Positions 20,589 through 31,347 are shown, counted from the stretch's first letter. The stretch is DNA of 35,504 nucleotides from Pseudomonadota bacterium (GCA_009922615.1 RFVF01000050.1:1-35504), one strand, 5' to 3'. Translations and numbers: made by a program. The notes: a model not told the origin generated them from the letters alone.

Positions 20589-22397
20589 ATGACTGAGACC
20601 ATCGCTTTCAAACCGCCGGGCAGCTACACGTCCGCCTCGGTTCCCAAGCACGTCGTCCAGCAGCGCTTCCGCACGCCGAAGAAAAACATCCCGCAGACGC
20701 CCATTGAGCGGAACCACTTCCTCCACGTCATCCGCAACTACGTCGCCGAGTTCAACCCCGTGCCGCCCATGCCGGCGGACGAACTCAAGGTCCACGCCGA
20801 CCGCGTCATCGGCATACTCAAGTGCGACCCCATCTTCCGCGACTACATCGGCGTGCTCATCAACAACGAGATGTGGCGCGAGCAGATCGCGGCGGTGCCA
20901 TTCGAGCGCCGGCTGCTGCTGTTGCCCAAGTGCCTGCGCGTCGAAAGCAAGTGCCCCGCGCCGTTCGATGAGTTCGGCCTGCTGTGCAAACAATGCGGCC
21001 TCTGCACGATCCAAGACTTGCAAGCCGAGGCGGAGAAGCTCGGCTACGCGACGCTCGTGGCGGAAGGCTCGGCCATTGTCATGTCGCTGATCCAGACCGG
21101 GAAAATAGAGGCCATCGTCGGCGTCTCGTGCCTGAGCGTGCTGGAACGCGCGTTCCCCTACATGGAAGCCGCCGCCATCCCCGGCGTGGCGATTCCGTTG
21201 CTTCAGGACGACTGCATTGACACCACCGTGGACCTCGACTGGGTGTGGGATTACATCCACTTGACCAGCGATGACCAAACGCGCCGTCTCGACCTTGGCG
21301 CGCTGCGGGACGAGGTGGATTTCTGGTTCAGCCCCGTGGCGCTGGACACCATCATGGGCAACGCCGAGGGCGAGACCGAACGCATCGCGCGCGACTGGCT
21401 CATGCGTGCCGGCAAGCGCTGGCGCCCCTTCCTCGTCGTGTCCGCGTTTCAAGCGCTGCGCCGCGACCTCGGCAAGCCGCTGCCCGAGGACATCAAGAAA
21501 GTCGCCGTCGCCGTCGAGTGCTTCCACAAGGCCTCGCTCATCCACGACGACATCGAAGACAACGACGCGCTCCGCTACGGCGAGAAGACGCTGCACGAAG
21601 AACACGGCACCGCCGTCGCGCTCAACGTCGGCGACTTGCTCATCGGCGAAGGCTACCGCTTGCTCGCTGCGTGCAAGGCCAGCCCCGCCGCAAAGGCCGA
21701 GATGATTCGCGTGGCCAGCGAAGGCCAGCGCGAACTCTGCCGCGGCCAGGGCGCGGAACTTTGCTGGGCACGCAACCCGCAGTCGCTCACCCAGCACCAA
21801 GTGCTCGACATCTTCCGCAAGAAGACCGCGCCGGCCTTCGAGGTCGCGCTGCGCGTCGGCGCGCTCTACGCGGGCGTCGAGCAGCACGAAGAAGTCGAAG
21901 ACGTCCTGCACGTTTACAGCGAGGCGCTCGGCATCGCCTACCAGATTCGCGACGACCTCAGCGACCTTGGCGACACCGGCGAGACCAACGACATCGCCGG
22001 CCTGCGCCCGAGCCTCTTGCTCGCCGTCGCGCACGAGAAGGCGAAGGACGCCCAGAAGGAATTGCTCGCGAGCGTCTGGCGTCGCCAGCTCCCCGCCGAT
22101 GTCAGCGTGAAGGACATCGAAGCCATCTACGCCGAAGTCGGTGCCGACCTCCGCGCCAAGACCCTGCTCGAAACCTACAAGGAAGAAGCCATCCGCTGCC
22201 TGCGCGACTTGGAGAACCCGAACCTGAAAGGCCTGCTCCGCCGGGTGCTGGGCAAGATTTTCAACGACGTGGAAATCAAGGGCTGGTGCAAGGAACAGGA
22301 GCAGCTCAACGGCGTCCGCGATGGCGTGCGCCTCGAAGCCAGCGCACCTGCGCCCGAAGCCGCCCCGCGCGAACTCGACGTGGTGATGGCGAAGTGA
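20589..22397 (+). CDS. DUF116-polyprenyl synthase fusion protein
   Basis: The product is 602 aa. The N-terminal ~225 residues match DUF116: FERRLLLLPKCLRVESKC, then LLCKQCGLCTIQDLQAEAEKLGY with cysteines 115, 122, 133, 136 and 139 in a cluster able to bind metal or an Fe-S centre. GSAIVMSLIQTGKIEAIVGVSC follows. The C-terminal half is an all-helical trans-isoprenyl diphosphate synthase: GKRWRP (275-280), first aspartate-rich motif DDIED (320-324), second motif DDLSD (455-459). These bind Mg2+ and allylic plus isopentenyl diphosphates to build a linear prenyl chain. One open frame spans both parts, with no frameshift. The pairing implies that the DUF116 part acts on the prenyl product or senses something tied to it; that is inference. 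The chain length made is unknown. The downstream gap holds a REP-like element. Confidence 0.92.
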   Translation: MTETIAFKPPGSYTSASVPKHVVQQRFRTPKKNIPQTPIERNHFLHVIRNYVAEFNPVPPMPADELKVHADRVIGILKCDPIFRDYIGVLINNEMWREQIAAVPFERRLLLLPKCLRVESKCPAPFDEFGLLCKQCGLCTIQDLQAEAEKLGYATLVAEGSAIVMSLIQTGKIEAIVGVSCLSVLERAFPYMEAAAIPGVAIPLLQDDCIDTTVDLDWVWDYIHLTSDDQTRRLDLGALRDEVDFWFSPVALDTIMGNAEGETERIARDWLMRAGKRWRPFLVVSAFQALRRDLGKPLPEDIKKVAVAVECFHKASLIHDDIEDNDALRYGEKTLHEEHGTAVALNVGDLLIGEGYRLLAACKASPAAKAEMIRVASEGQRELCRGQGAELCWARNPQSLTQHQVLDIFRKKTAPAFEVALRVGALYAGVEQHEEVEDVLHVYSEALGIAYQIRDDLSDLGDTGETNDIAGLRPSLLLAVAHEKAKDAQKELLASVWRRQLPADVSVKDIEAIYAEVGADLRAKTLLETYKEEAIRCLRDLENPNLKGLLRRVLGKIFNDVEIKGWCKEQEQLNGVRDGVRLEASAPAPEAAPRELDVVMAK

Positions 22398-22399
22398 CC

Positions 22400-22498
22400 C
22401 GTGCCGGCGACTTGCAGTCGCCGAGTTGCGGGTGGATGGCTCCGAAGCCCTTCCGTTATGCTGTGGCGAGCGGACGGTGGCTGGAAGCCACCGGCACG
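22400..22498. repeat. REP/BIME-like palindromic element
   Basis: An 8-bp perfect terminal inverted repeat (CGTGCCGG at 22400-22407, CCGGCACG at 22491-22498) encloses two perfect hairpins: GGCGACT-TGC-AGTCGCC (22406-22422) and GGTGGCT-GGA-AGCCACC (22476-22492). Each has a 7-bp stem and a 3-nt loop. The element fills almost the whole gap between two convergent genes, the usual home of REP elements. It could serve as a bidirectional terminator or mRNA stabiliser. Confidence 0.75.
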
Positions 22499-22500
22499 CG

Positions 22501-23370
22501 CTACCGCAGCTCCGCGTTGTCAATCAGCCGCGTCTTCCCGATGAACACCGCCAGCGCCATGTGCGTGCCGCGCGTGACGGCGGTGGCTGGTTGCAGTGTC
22601 TCGCCATCGAAGAACTCCACGTAGTCCAGCCGCGCGGCCGGTTGCGTGGTGATGAGCGCGGCGATTTCCCTTTTCAAAACGTCGGCGTAATTCGGCGCGC
22701 GTGAGCTGAGGACGATTTCCTTCGCCAGCTTCAGCGCACGAAAAAGAATCGTCGCCTGCGGGCGCTCCTCGGCGGAGAGGTATTTGTTCCGTGAGCTCAT
22801 CGCGAGGCCGTCCTTCTCGCGACGCGTTGGCGCGACGACGAACTTGAGCGGGAAGTTCAGGTCCCGCGTCATGCGGCGGAGGATGGCGGCCTGCTGCCAG
22901 TCCTTTGCGCCGAACACCGCCACTTCCGGCAGCACGAGGTTGAAGAGCTTCGCGACGACCGTCGTGACGCCGGGGAAGTGCGTCGGACGTGAACCGCCCT
23001 CCATGCCCTGCGAGAGCCTTTCCTCCACGACGTAGGTGCTGTAGCCGCCGGAGTCGCGGCCCGGATACATCTCGGCATCGGACGGCAGGAACAACACCTC
23101 CACGCCGGCCTTGCGGCAAAGCTGCGTGTCTCGCTCCAGGTCCCGCGGGTAGGCGGACAAGTCCTCCGTCGGTGCGAACTGCGTCGGGTTCACGTAGATG
23201 CTGGCGACGACGATGCCACGCTTGCCCACGAGCCGCCGAGCACGGCTCACGAGGCTGAGGTGGCCGTCGTGCAGGTAACCCATCGTGGGCACGATGCCGA
23301 CACGTATGCCCGCACGACGCCAGCGGAGGGCGAGGCGTTGCATGGCGGCAGCGGAAGTAACGATGCGCAT
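22501..23370 (-). CDS. panC: Pantothenate synthetase
   Basis: The product is 289 aa from the ATG at 23370 (MRIVTSAAAMQRLALRW). It joins pantoate and beta-alanine with ATP to make pantothenate, the coenzyme A precursor. The nucleotide-binding motif is PTMGYLHDGHLSL with His34 and His37 of the HIGH-like set. VNPTQFAPTEDLSAYPRDLERD, then FGAKDWQQAAILRRM and SSRNKYLSAEER, are the other family blocks and hold pantoate- and ATP-binding residues. FGAKDWQQ is a small change from the common FGEKDFQQ. No other pan gene is in the window. The stop lies three bases from the palindromic element. Confidence 0.96.
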   Translation of the reverse strand: MRIVTSAAAMQRLALRWRRAGIRVGIVPTMGYLHDGHLSLVSRARRLVGKRGIVVASIYVNPTQFAPTEDLSAYPRDLERDTQLCRKAGVEVLFLPSDAEMYPGRDSGGYSTYVVEERLSQGMEGGSRPTHFPGVTTVVAKLFNLVLPEVAVFGAKDWQQAAILRRMTRDLNFPLKFVVAPTRREKDGLAMSSRNKYLSAEERPQATILFRALKLAKEIVLSSRAPNYADVLKREIAALITTQPAARLDYVEFFDGETLQPATAVTRGTHMALAVFIGKTRLIDNAELR

Positions 23371-23465
23371 GGGCGCGAAGTGTAAGCGGCCTCGGAACAA
23401 AAATGGAGAAGTTTCCGGCTCGCATGGAGTTGCCCGCCGCCTTGCTGCGCGCCTACATTGGCCCC

Positions 23466-24572
23466 ATGCAAACCGAGCGTTACACCGGCGAAGTAGTCTT
23501 CATCTACGCCTTCGACGTAGCTTATGACATGGTGCGGCAGCCAGTGAAGGAACTCCTCGGCCAGCCCGTCGCGCAGTTCAGCGTGGACGCCAGCAAGCGC
23601 AGCCCGCGCCAGCTCTCCTTCTACCGCCCGCAGATGGTCCGCCTGCCGCCGCAGGAACGCATCGGCCCGCTCGGCCCCGTGAGGGTGCATCGCACCATCA
23701 AGCTCTTGCCCATCGGTGCCATCAGCATCACCGTCCATGTGCCGTTCGAGGTGAAGAGCCTGACGGAACTCGTCGTGTTCCATGACCTCCAGTTCAGCAA
23801 CGGCTCGTTGCACGACGAGGTCAAACGCCTCGCCGAGCAAGTGCGCAACGAACTTCGCCCCTTCTACATCCGGCCGGTTGAGCCGTTGAGCGAAGAGGAA
23901 GCCTACACGGTCTTCTGTTTGCACTCGCCCGCCGCCACCACGCCGGACTTCCGCGCGGAGGACTGGCTCGCGTGCCATCGGCGCGAGATCGCATCCATGC
24001 TCACGCAGGAGCACGACGTGCAACTGCTCTCCGATCAGGAAGTGGAGGAATCCACCGGGCGCTTCCTCAGCTACTACCGTGGCGACATCGCGGTGGTGGA
24101 CTGGGATGCGGCGCTCATCGTGGACGACCCGCGCAACTTCGAGGAGACGCTCTACATCATGGAACTGGCCAACGTCCAACTTGCCGAGTTGGAAGCCTAC
24201 GACCGACTGCTCGACGACGCGCTGGAGCGCTCCTACCGCGACCTCTCAAATCAGCCGGCCCAACGCCGCTCCAAGATCGTCATGCAAGAATTGCGTGAAA
24301 TCCGCGTGGACATGGCGCGCCTGAGCGACGAGCTCTCCAACATCTCGAAGTTCTTCGGCGACTGGCATCTCTCGCGCATCTACTCGGCGCTCTCCACACG
24401 GTTCCACCTTGCCGAATGGCATCGGACCATTGACGAGAAGCTGCGCACACTCGATGGGCTTTATCAGTTGCTGAAGACCGACCAAAACAACCGCTGGATG
24501 CTCATCCTCGAGATCACCATCGTCCTGCTCTTCGTGCTCGACTTGATTCTGCTCTTCGTGGGGATGAAATGA
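23466..24572 (+). CDS. RMD1/DUF155-like tail-anchored membrane protein (tentative)
   Basis: The product is 368 aa from the ATG at 23466 (MQTERYTGEVVFIYAFDVAYD); an in-frame ATG at 23403 would add 21 unconvincing residues. The N-terminal half is a mixed alpha/beta domain with no motif I know. The second half holds the pattern I recognise as DUF155/RMD1-like: VVDWDAALIVDD, NFEETLYIMELANVQLAELEAYD, a helical coiled region to FFGDWHLSRIYSAL, and a single C-terminal membrane helix (ILEITIVLLFVLDLILLF, about 344-362) ending a few residues from the stop. RMD1 proteins are best known from mitochondria; bacterial members have no firm role. A TACATT hexamer sits 6 nt before the ATG. The family call is from pattern only. 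That it is a real gene is much surer. Confidence 0.6.
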   Translation: MQTERYTGEVVFIYAFDVAYDMVRQPVKELLGQPVAQFSVDASKRSPRQLSFYRPQMVRLPPQERIGPLGPVRVHRTIKLLPIGAISITVHVPFEVKSLTELVVFHDLQFSNGSLHDEVKRLAEQVRNELRPFYIRPVEPLSEEEAYTVFCLHSPAATTPDFRAEDWLACHRREIASMLTQEHDVQLLSDQEVEESTGRFLSYYRGDIAVVDWDAALIVDDPRNFEETLYIMELANVQLAELEAYDRLLDDALERSYRDLSNQPAQRRSKIVMQELREIRVDMARLSDELSNISKFFGDWHLSRIYSALSTRFHLAEWHRTIDEKLRTLDGLYQLLKTDQNNRWMLILEITIVLLFVLDLILLFVGMK

Positions 24573-24625
24573 TGAGCAGCGTAACGGTTGTCCCGATCGT
24601 GGCGTCTTCATTGGCATAGCTACGC

Positions 24626-25495
24626 ATGAAGCCTTCATTGAAGTTCGTCGCCGTTTTCACTTGGTTCAGCCTGTTACCGTTGCCGGCGGCGGATGCCCCG
24701 GCCAACGAACCGTTGCGGGTCTTCATCTGCGGACACAGTTTTCACATCTTCACGGCACGGATCCTCCCGGAGCTGGCCCGGTCCGCCGGAATCGCATACG
24801 TGGAGGCCGGCCAGCAGATGCTCGGGGGCTCGCGCACGCTCCAGCATTGGAACCTGCCCGATGACCAGAACAAGGCCAAGGCCGCCTTGCGCGCAGGCAG
24901 CGTGGATGTGCTCACGCTCTCGCCCCACATGCTGCTGCCCGATGAGGGCATCGACAACTTCACCAAGCTCGGGTTGGAAAAGAACCCGAAGCTGCGCGTG
25001 CTCGTGCAGGCGTCGTGGCCGGCGTATGACGGCCGGGCGTCCAGCCCGCCGATCACGCCGGAGGAGCGCAGCCGCACGTCTGTGGCCGCGCTGCGCGAGC
25101 TGCGCCAAGGACACGACGAGCGGTGGTTGAAGAAACTGGAGGCCCAAGTCCGCGCGCTCAATCAAGCGGTCGGCCACAACGCGGTCTTCATCGTGCCGGT
25201 CAGCGACGCCGTGTTTGCCTTGCGAGAGCGGATCGTTGAAGGCAAGGCGCCGGGGCTAAAGGCGCAGGCGGAGTTGTTTCAGGATCCGCTCGGGCACGCG
25301 GCGCCGCCGCTCGCGTTGCTGGTGACTTACTGTCAGTTTGCCGCGATCTACCAGCGTTCACCGGTGGGATTGCCGGTGCCTTCGTTGATCAAGAATCATC
25401 CACAGGCCGCCGAATTGACGGCCTTGCTCCAGCAGCTTGCGTGGGAGGCGGTCTCGCAGTATCTCATGAGCGGCCTGAAGCCGGCCAAGCCGTGA
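24626..25495 (+). CDS. Secreted SGNH/GDSL-like hydrolase family protein
   Basis: The product is 289 aa with a signal peptide (FVAVFTWFSLLPLPAADA). LRVFICGHSFHIF puts a Ser (Ser38) in a GxS position near the N-terminus, as in the SGNH block I. Block V would be DPLGH near the C-terminal third (FQDPLGHAAPPLALLVTYC), giving the Asp-His pair, followed by YQRSPVGLPVP. The spacing (DxxxH rather than DxxH) is unusual, so catalysis is not certain. Related proteins in this phylum are often annotated as sialate O-acetylesterase-like or hypothetical. It lies just upstream of the sulfatase gene on the same strand and may be co-transcribed with it for glycan degradation. Confidence 0.65.
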   Translation: MKPSLKFVAVFTWFSLLPLPAADAPANEPLRVFICGHSFHIFTARILPELARSAGIAYVEAGQQMLGGSRTLQHWNLPDDQNKAKAALRAGSVDVLTLSPHMLLPDEGIDNFTKLGLEKNPKLRVLVQASWPAYDGRASSPPITPEERSRTSVAALRELRQGHDERWLKKLEAQVRALNQAVGHNAVFIVPVSDAVFALRERIVEGKAPGLKAQAELFQDPLGHAAPPLALLVTYCQFAAIYQRSPVGLPVPSLIKNHPQAAELTALLQQLAWEAVSQYLMSGLKPAKP

Positions 25496-25522
25496 CCGGT
25501 TTCGCCCAGTGTGAACCAGTTT

Positions 25523-26785
25523 ATGAATCATCGCTTCCGTCCCCTGCCCTGCGTCCGCCGGTTGGTCCTTTGCGCGTTGCTGGCTGCGGTGGGGCTGGCC
25601 GCACAGCTCCGTTCCGCCGCTGCGCCGCACCCGAACGTGTTGGTGATTCTTGCGGATGACTCCGGGTGGGGGGATTACAGCATCTGCGGCAACACGAATA
25701 TCAAGACGCCGAACATCGACGCACTCGCGCGCGCGGGTGCATCGCTCGACCGCTTCTATGTGTGCGCGGTGTGCTCGCCGACGCGGGCGGAGTTTCTCAC
25801 CGGTCGCTACCATCCGCGTGGCGGCGTGCGCGGGGTCTCGACCGGTCAGGAACGGTTGAACTTGGACGAGAAGACCATCGCCGATGCCTTCAAGGCGGCG
25901 GGCTACGCGACGGGCGCATTTGGCAAGTGGCACAATGGCAGCCAGTGGCCGTATCACCCGAACGCACGCGGGTTTGATGAGTATTACGGTTTCACTTCTG
26001 GTCACTGGGGCGAATATTTCGATCCGCCGCTGGAGCACAACGGCCAGCTCGTGCGCGGCAAGGGTTACATCGCGGACGATCTCACCGATCACGCGATCGC
26101 GTTCATGGAGAAAAACCAGGCGAAGCCATTCTTCTGCTATCTGCCCTACAACACGCCGCACTCGCCGTGGGCCGTGCCGGACTCGTTTTGGCAGCGATAC
26201 AAGGACGCACCGATCCCGATGCGCAGCCAGGAGGGCGACAAGGAGACGTTGCCGGAAACCCGTTGCGCGCTCGCGATGGTGGAGAATCTCGACTGGAACG
26301 TCGGCCGCGTGCTCAAGCGGCTCGACGAGCTCAAGCTGGCCGAGAACACAATCGTGATTTACTTCTCCGACAACGGCCCAAATTCGTGGCGTTGGAACGG
26401 GGGGATGAAAGGCCGCAAAGGTTCCACGGATGAAGGCGGCGTGCGCTCGGTGTTCTTCCTCCGCTGGCCTGGCGGCGGCATCCGGCCCGGCACGAATGTG
26501 CGCGAGATCAGCGGGGCGATTGACCTACTGCCCACGCTCACGTCGCTGGCGGGGATTCCGCGCGTCGGAGCAAAGCCGTTGGATGGCAAGGATCTTTCGC
26601 CGTTGCTCAAGGGTGGCCCCGCACCCGCGTGGACCGACCGCGTGATCTTCAACAGTTTCGGTCCCAACGTCAGCCGAAGCCGTGAGCGCCTGGCGCAAGG
26701 AAGTGTTGGGTCCTGCCGCCGTGCTCGCCGAGGCGGGCTCCAAGGCCAAAGGCAAGGCACGCAACTCCATTCTCCCGCCGGATGA
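25523..26785 (+). pseudogene. Formylglycine-dependent sulfatase, N-terminal part (frame broken)
   Basis: The start is the ATG at 25523 ([10 protein letters not shown]) with a signal peptide; a GTG at 25511 is an alternative. The alkaline-phosphatase fold shows [13 protein letters not shown] (metal Asp45 and Asp46), [17 protein letters not shown] with Cys84 as the residue modified to formylglycine, FGKWHNGS, and [15 protein letters not shown]. This is a typical type I sulfatase that removes sulfate esters from glycans. Homology holds to FNSFGPNVS near 26672. After that, the frame reads an unrelated Arg/Gly-rich tail to the stop at 26785. The rest of the enzyme continues in the next frame from about 26675. 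Compared with family members, about 40 residues between these points are missing. It is probably inactive, unless the assembly is wrong. Confidence 0.8.
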
Positions 26786-27263
26786 CCGGCCGTTCACGGT
26801 GGGCTATCGTGAATTTCCCATGACGCCGCTGCCGGCCCGCGATGGCGTAGCCCACGGCGACATTCGTCGCAGTGCAGGTGCGCCGAACTCGTCCTATTTC
26901 GTGAATTGGAAATCGCCCACCGATTCGATCACATGGGACATCGACGTGCACACGACGGGTGAGTATGACGTGACGATCCTCTACACTTGCCCCGAGGCTG
27001 ATGCCGGCGCGACAGTGGAGTTGAGCTTCAACGGCAGCCGCCTCAGCGGAAAGGTTGCGCCGGGCTGGAATCCCCCCCTTTACACAAACCAAGACACCAT
27101 TCCGCGCCCGCTGGTGGAATCGCAGATGAAGGAATTCCGTCCGCTGAAACTCGGCACGATCAAACTCGCCAGCGGACGGGGACAACTAACTCTCCGCGCG
27201 ACCGAGGTGCCGGGCCGCAGCGTCATGGATCTGCGGCAGGTGATGCTCACCCTGCGGCCGTGA
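26682..27263 (+). pseudogene. Sulfatase C-terminal fragment in the shifted frame
   Basis: This frame reads [13 protein letters not shown], then [68 protein letters not shown] and LGTIKLASGRGQLTLRATEVPG to the stop at 27263. It corresponds to the C-terminal carbohydrate-binding-like beta-domain found at the end of related planctomycete and verrucomicrobial sulfatases. The frame joins the N-terminal part at about 26670-26680, offset by +1. The ATG at 26682 is only the first start in the open frame and may not be used. It is most simply the downstream remnant of the same gene. Confidence 0.75.
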
Positions 27264-27331
27264 GGCACAGCATTCGGCGAAGGCAGCTTCAACTTGGCGC
27301 GACCAGCGCTTTCGCTCACGCTGCGGCCGTG

Positions 27332-28174
27332 ATGACTGGTAATTCCCATTTCAAAGGCTGGGCCAAGCCGGGCCCGGTGCCGCCGGGCTTGGTCAACGGC
27401 CTGACCGTTGCACAGGATGAAACGCTGGATGCGATCAGCGGGCACTTCCGGTTGTTTCAGTTGCGCGACGGACACCGCTTTTCCACGGATGACATTCTCA
27501 CGGCATGGTATGGGACGAGCTGGTGCCCGACGGCACGCACCGCGCTCGATCTGGGCAGCGGCATCGGCACGGTGGGAATGATCGTGGCGTGGCGTTTGCC
27601 AGGCGCGCGTTTGGTGACGGTAGAAGCGCAAGCGGCGAGCGTGGCGTTGGCAAAGAAGTCGGCGAAATTCAACGGCCTAGAAACGCGTTACGAAATCCGC
27701 GAAGGAGATTTTCGGAGTCCAGATGTGTTGCGGACCGACGAGAAATTTGACCTCATCACTGGAAGTCCGCCTTACTTTCCACCCGGCACGGGCGTGGCCA
27801 GCGAGCATCCGCAGAAGCTCGCCTGTCGCTTCGAGCTGCGCGGGACAGTCGCGGATTATTGCGCCACGGCGGCGAGACAGCTCGCGCCTGGCGGCGTCTT
27901 CGCCTGCGTATTTCCCTACGAGCCGGCCCAGCTCGCGCGCGTGCGCACCGGCGCACGGGAGGCGGGATTGGTGATCGTGCGCCAGCGACCGGTGGTGTTT
28001 CGCGAGGGCGAGTCACCGTTGATCGGGCTCTTCGCGATGATGCGGGAACCGGATTTGCCGGACTGGATTTGCGGCCGGACTTGGACCGAGCCCGAGCTCA
28101 TCATCCGCACGCGCGAGGGGACCATTCACCCGGAGTATTCCTCCGTAAAGCTGGCCATCGGCTTTCCGCCGTGA
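27332..28174 (+). CDS. TrmN6/YfiC-like small-domain methyltransferase
   Basis: The product is 280 aa from the ATG at 27332 (MTGNSHFKGW), with a GTG three bases earlier as alternative. The N-terminus has DETLDAISGHFRLFQLRDGHRFSTDDILTAWYG, which matches the start of the TrmN6 group. Motif I is ALDLGSGIGTVG (71-82), binding S-adenosylmethionine. Motif IV is TGSPPYF (SPPY at 145-148) in place of the common NPPY/NPPF. Enzymes of this group methylate adenine N6 in tRNA1-Val or the exocyclic amine of rRNA bases. Ser for Asn in motif IV is a deviation that could affect base choice. The gene precedes gyrB by 268 bp and seems unrelated to the sulfatase. Confidence 0.8.
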   Translation: MTGNSHFKGWAKPGPVPPGLVNGLTVAQDETLDAISGHFRLFQLRDGHRFSTDDILTAWYGTSWCPTARTALDLGSGIGTVGMIVAWRLPGARLVTVEAQAASVALAKKSAKFNGLETRYEIREGDFRSPDVLRTDEKFDLITGSPPYFPPGTGVASEHPQKLACRFELRGTVADYCATAARQLAPGGVFACVFPYEPAQLARVRTGAREAGLVIVRQRPVVFREGESPLIGLFAMMREPDLPDWICGRTWTEPELIIRTREGTIHPEYSSVKLAIGFPP

Positions 28175-28292
28175 GGAGCGGAGCAACAGGCAGAGATTAT
28201 CCGCGCACGGCAGCCGACTACGGAGAGTGCTTTCAGCCGGCTTGCGCAATCGGTTGAAGGGGCGGTTTTAGCCCTACCCAACTAATGGTGTA

Positions 28293-28309
28293 TCCTCCGT
28301 TTTGGAGGA
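28293..28309. other. Small hairpin in the 268-bp gap before gyrB
   Basis: TCCTCC-GTTTT-GGAGGA forms a perfect 6-bp stem and 5-nt loop. It lies between the methyltransferase stop (28174) and gyrB start (28443). A weak GGGC...GCCC stem is at 28260-28274. GGAGGA in the stem resembles a Shine-Dalgarno sequence, but no convincing small gene follows. Otherwise I see no gene in this gap; it probably carries the gyrB promoter. Confidence 0.4.
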
Positions 28310-28406
28310 CGAAATAAGCATTGTCGGAGAGGTGGCCTTCCGCTACTTTTTCGAGCGTCTCGCAGTCGGGTCAATAAGCCGATTTCAAGCGGTGTTTTTC
28401 CGGTGA

Positions 28407-30929
<2,523 letters not shown>

Positions 30930-30946
30930 AGAAAGCAATTGACAGA

Positions 30947-30966
30947 TGTAGTCACGCGTGACCACA
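30947..30966. promoter_or_regulatory. Palindromic operator candidate for the antitoxin promoter
   Basis: TGTAGTCACG (30947-30956) and CGTGACCACA (30957-30966) form a 20-bp palindrome matching at 9 of 10 positions per half. It lies immediately after TTGACA (30939-30944), a perfect -35 box, and 8 bp before the antitoxin GTG. A dimeric antitoxin bound there would cover the promoter spacer, the usual autoregulation of type II modules. Confidence 0.6.
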
Positions 30967-30974
30967 TTTCAACC

Positions 30975-31340
30975 GTGAAAACGAAACGAACAGTGCCGCT
31001 CTACAAGCGGAAGCTAAAACCCATCGCGGACATGACGCCGGAAGTTGCCGGACCAATGGTCGTGCGCGAGGCGATCACACTGCCAGGGGTGGGGTTGTCC
31101 ATTCCGGTGCGTGCCGCCAAGGCCAAACTCTCCGCCCTATTGGAAATGGTCGCGGGCGGACAAGAAGTGACCATTACTTCGGATGGCGTGCCCAAAGCCG
31201 TGTTGTCTCCCGTGGCCAAGCGCGAGCAACGCCAAGTGTTCACCGGAACGCGGGAGCATTTAAAGAAGATGCCTCCGTGGCGGGGTGGACCGACTGCTGA
31301 GGCGCTGATCCGCGAAGACCGCGATGGCCGGGGCTGGTGA
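30975..31340 (+). CDS. Type II antitoxin, Phd/YefM family
   Basis: The product is 121 aa if started at the GTG at 30975 (VKTKRTVPLYKRK). An upstream TTG at 30939 would read through the palindrome, and an internal ATG at 31033 is another option. The Phd/YefM core is IPVRAAKAKLSALLEMVAGGQEVTITSDGVPKAVLSPV. It is preceded by a 35-residue basic N-terminal extension and followed by a helical tail (TGTREHLKKMPPW, then TAEALIREDRDGRGW) that likely wraps the toxin. The partner PIN-domain gene begins 7 bp after the stop. This pair sits between gyrB and gyrA in the same direction. Confidence 0.82.
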   Translation: MKTKRTVPLYKRKLKPIADMTPEVAGPMVVREAITLPGVGLSIPVRAAKAKLSALLEMVAGGQEVTITSDGVPKAVLSPVAKREQRQVFTGTREHLKKMPPWRGGPTAEALIREDRDGRGW

Positions 31341-31347
31341 CTGGCTC

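Noticed and set aside
20487-22523. 678-aa open frame on the minus strand opposite the DUF116-prenyl synthase gene
   Set aside because: The plus-strand frame holds both aspartate-rich motifs and the cysteine cluster. This frame has none and runs across the palindromic element.
28285-28400. Tiny open frames after GGAGGA in the pre-gyrB gap
   Set aside because: The GGAGGA is one arm of a hairpin, and the following frames are under 40 codons with no recognisable protein.
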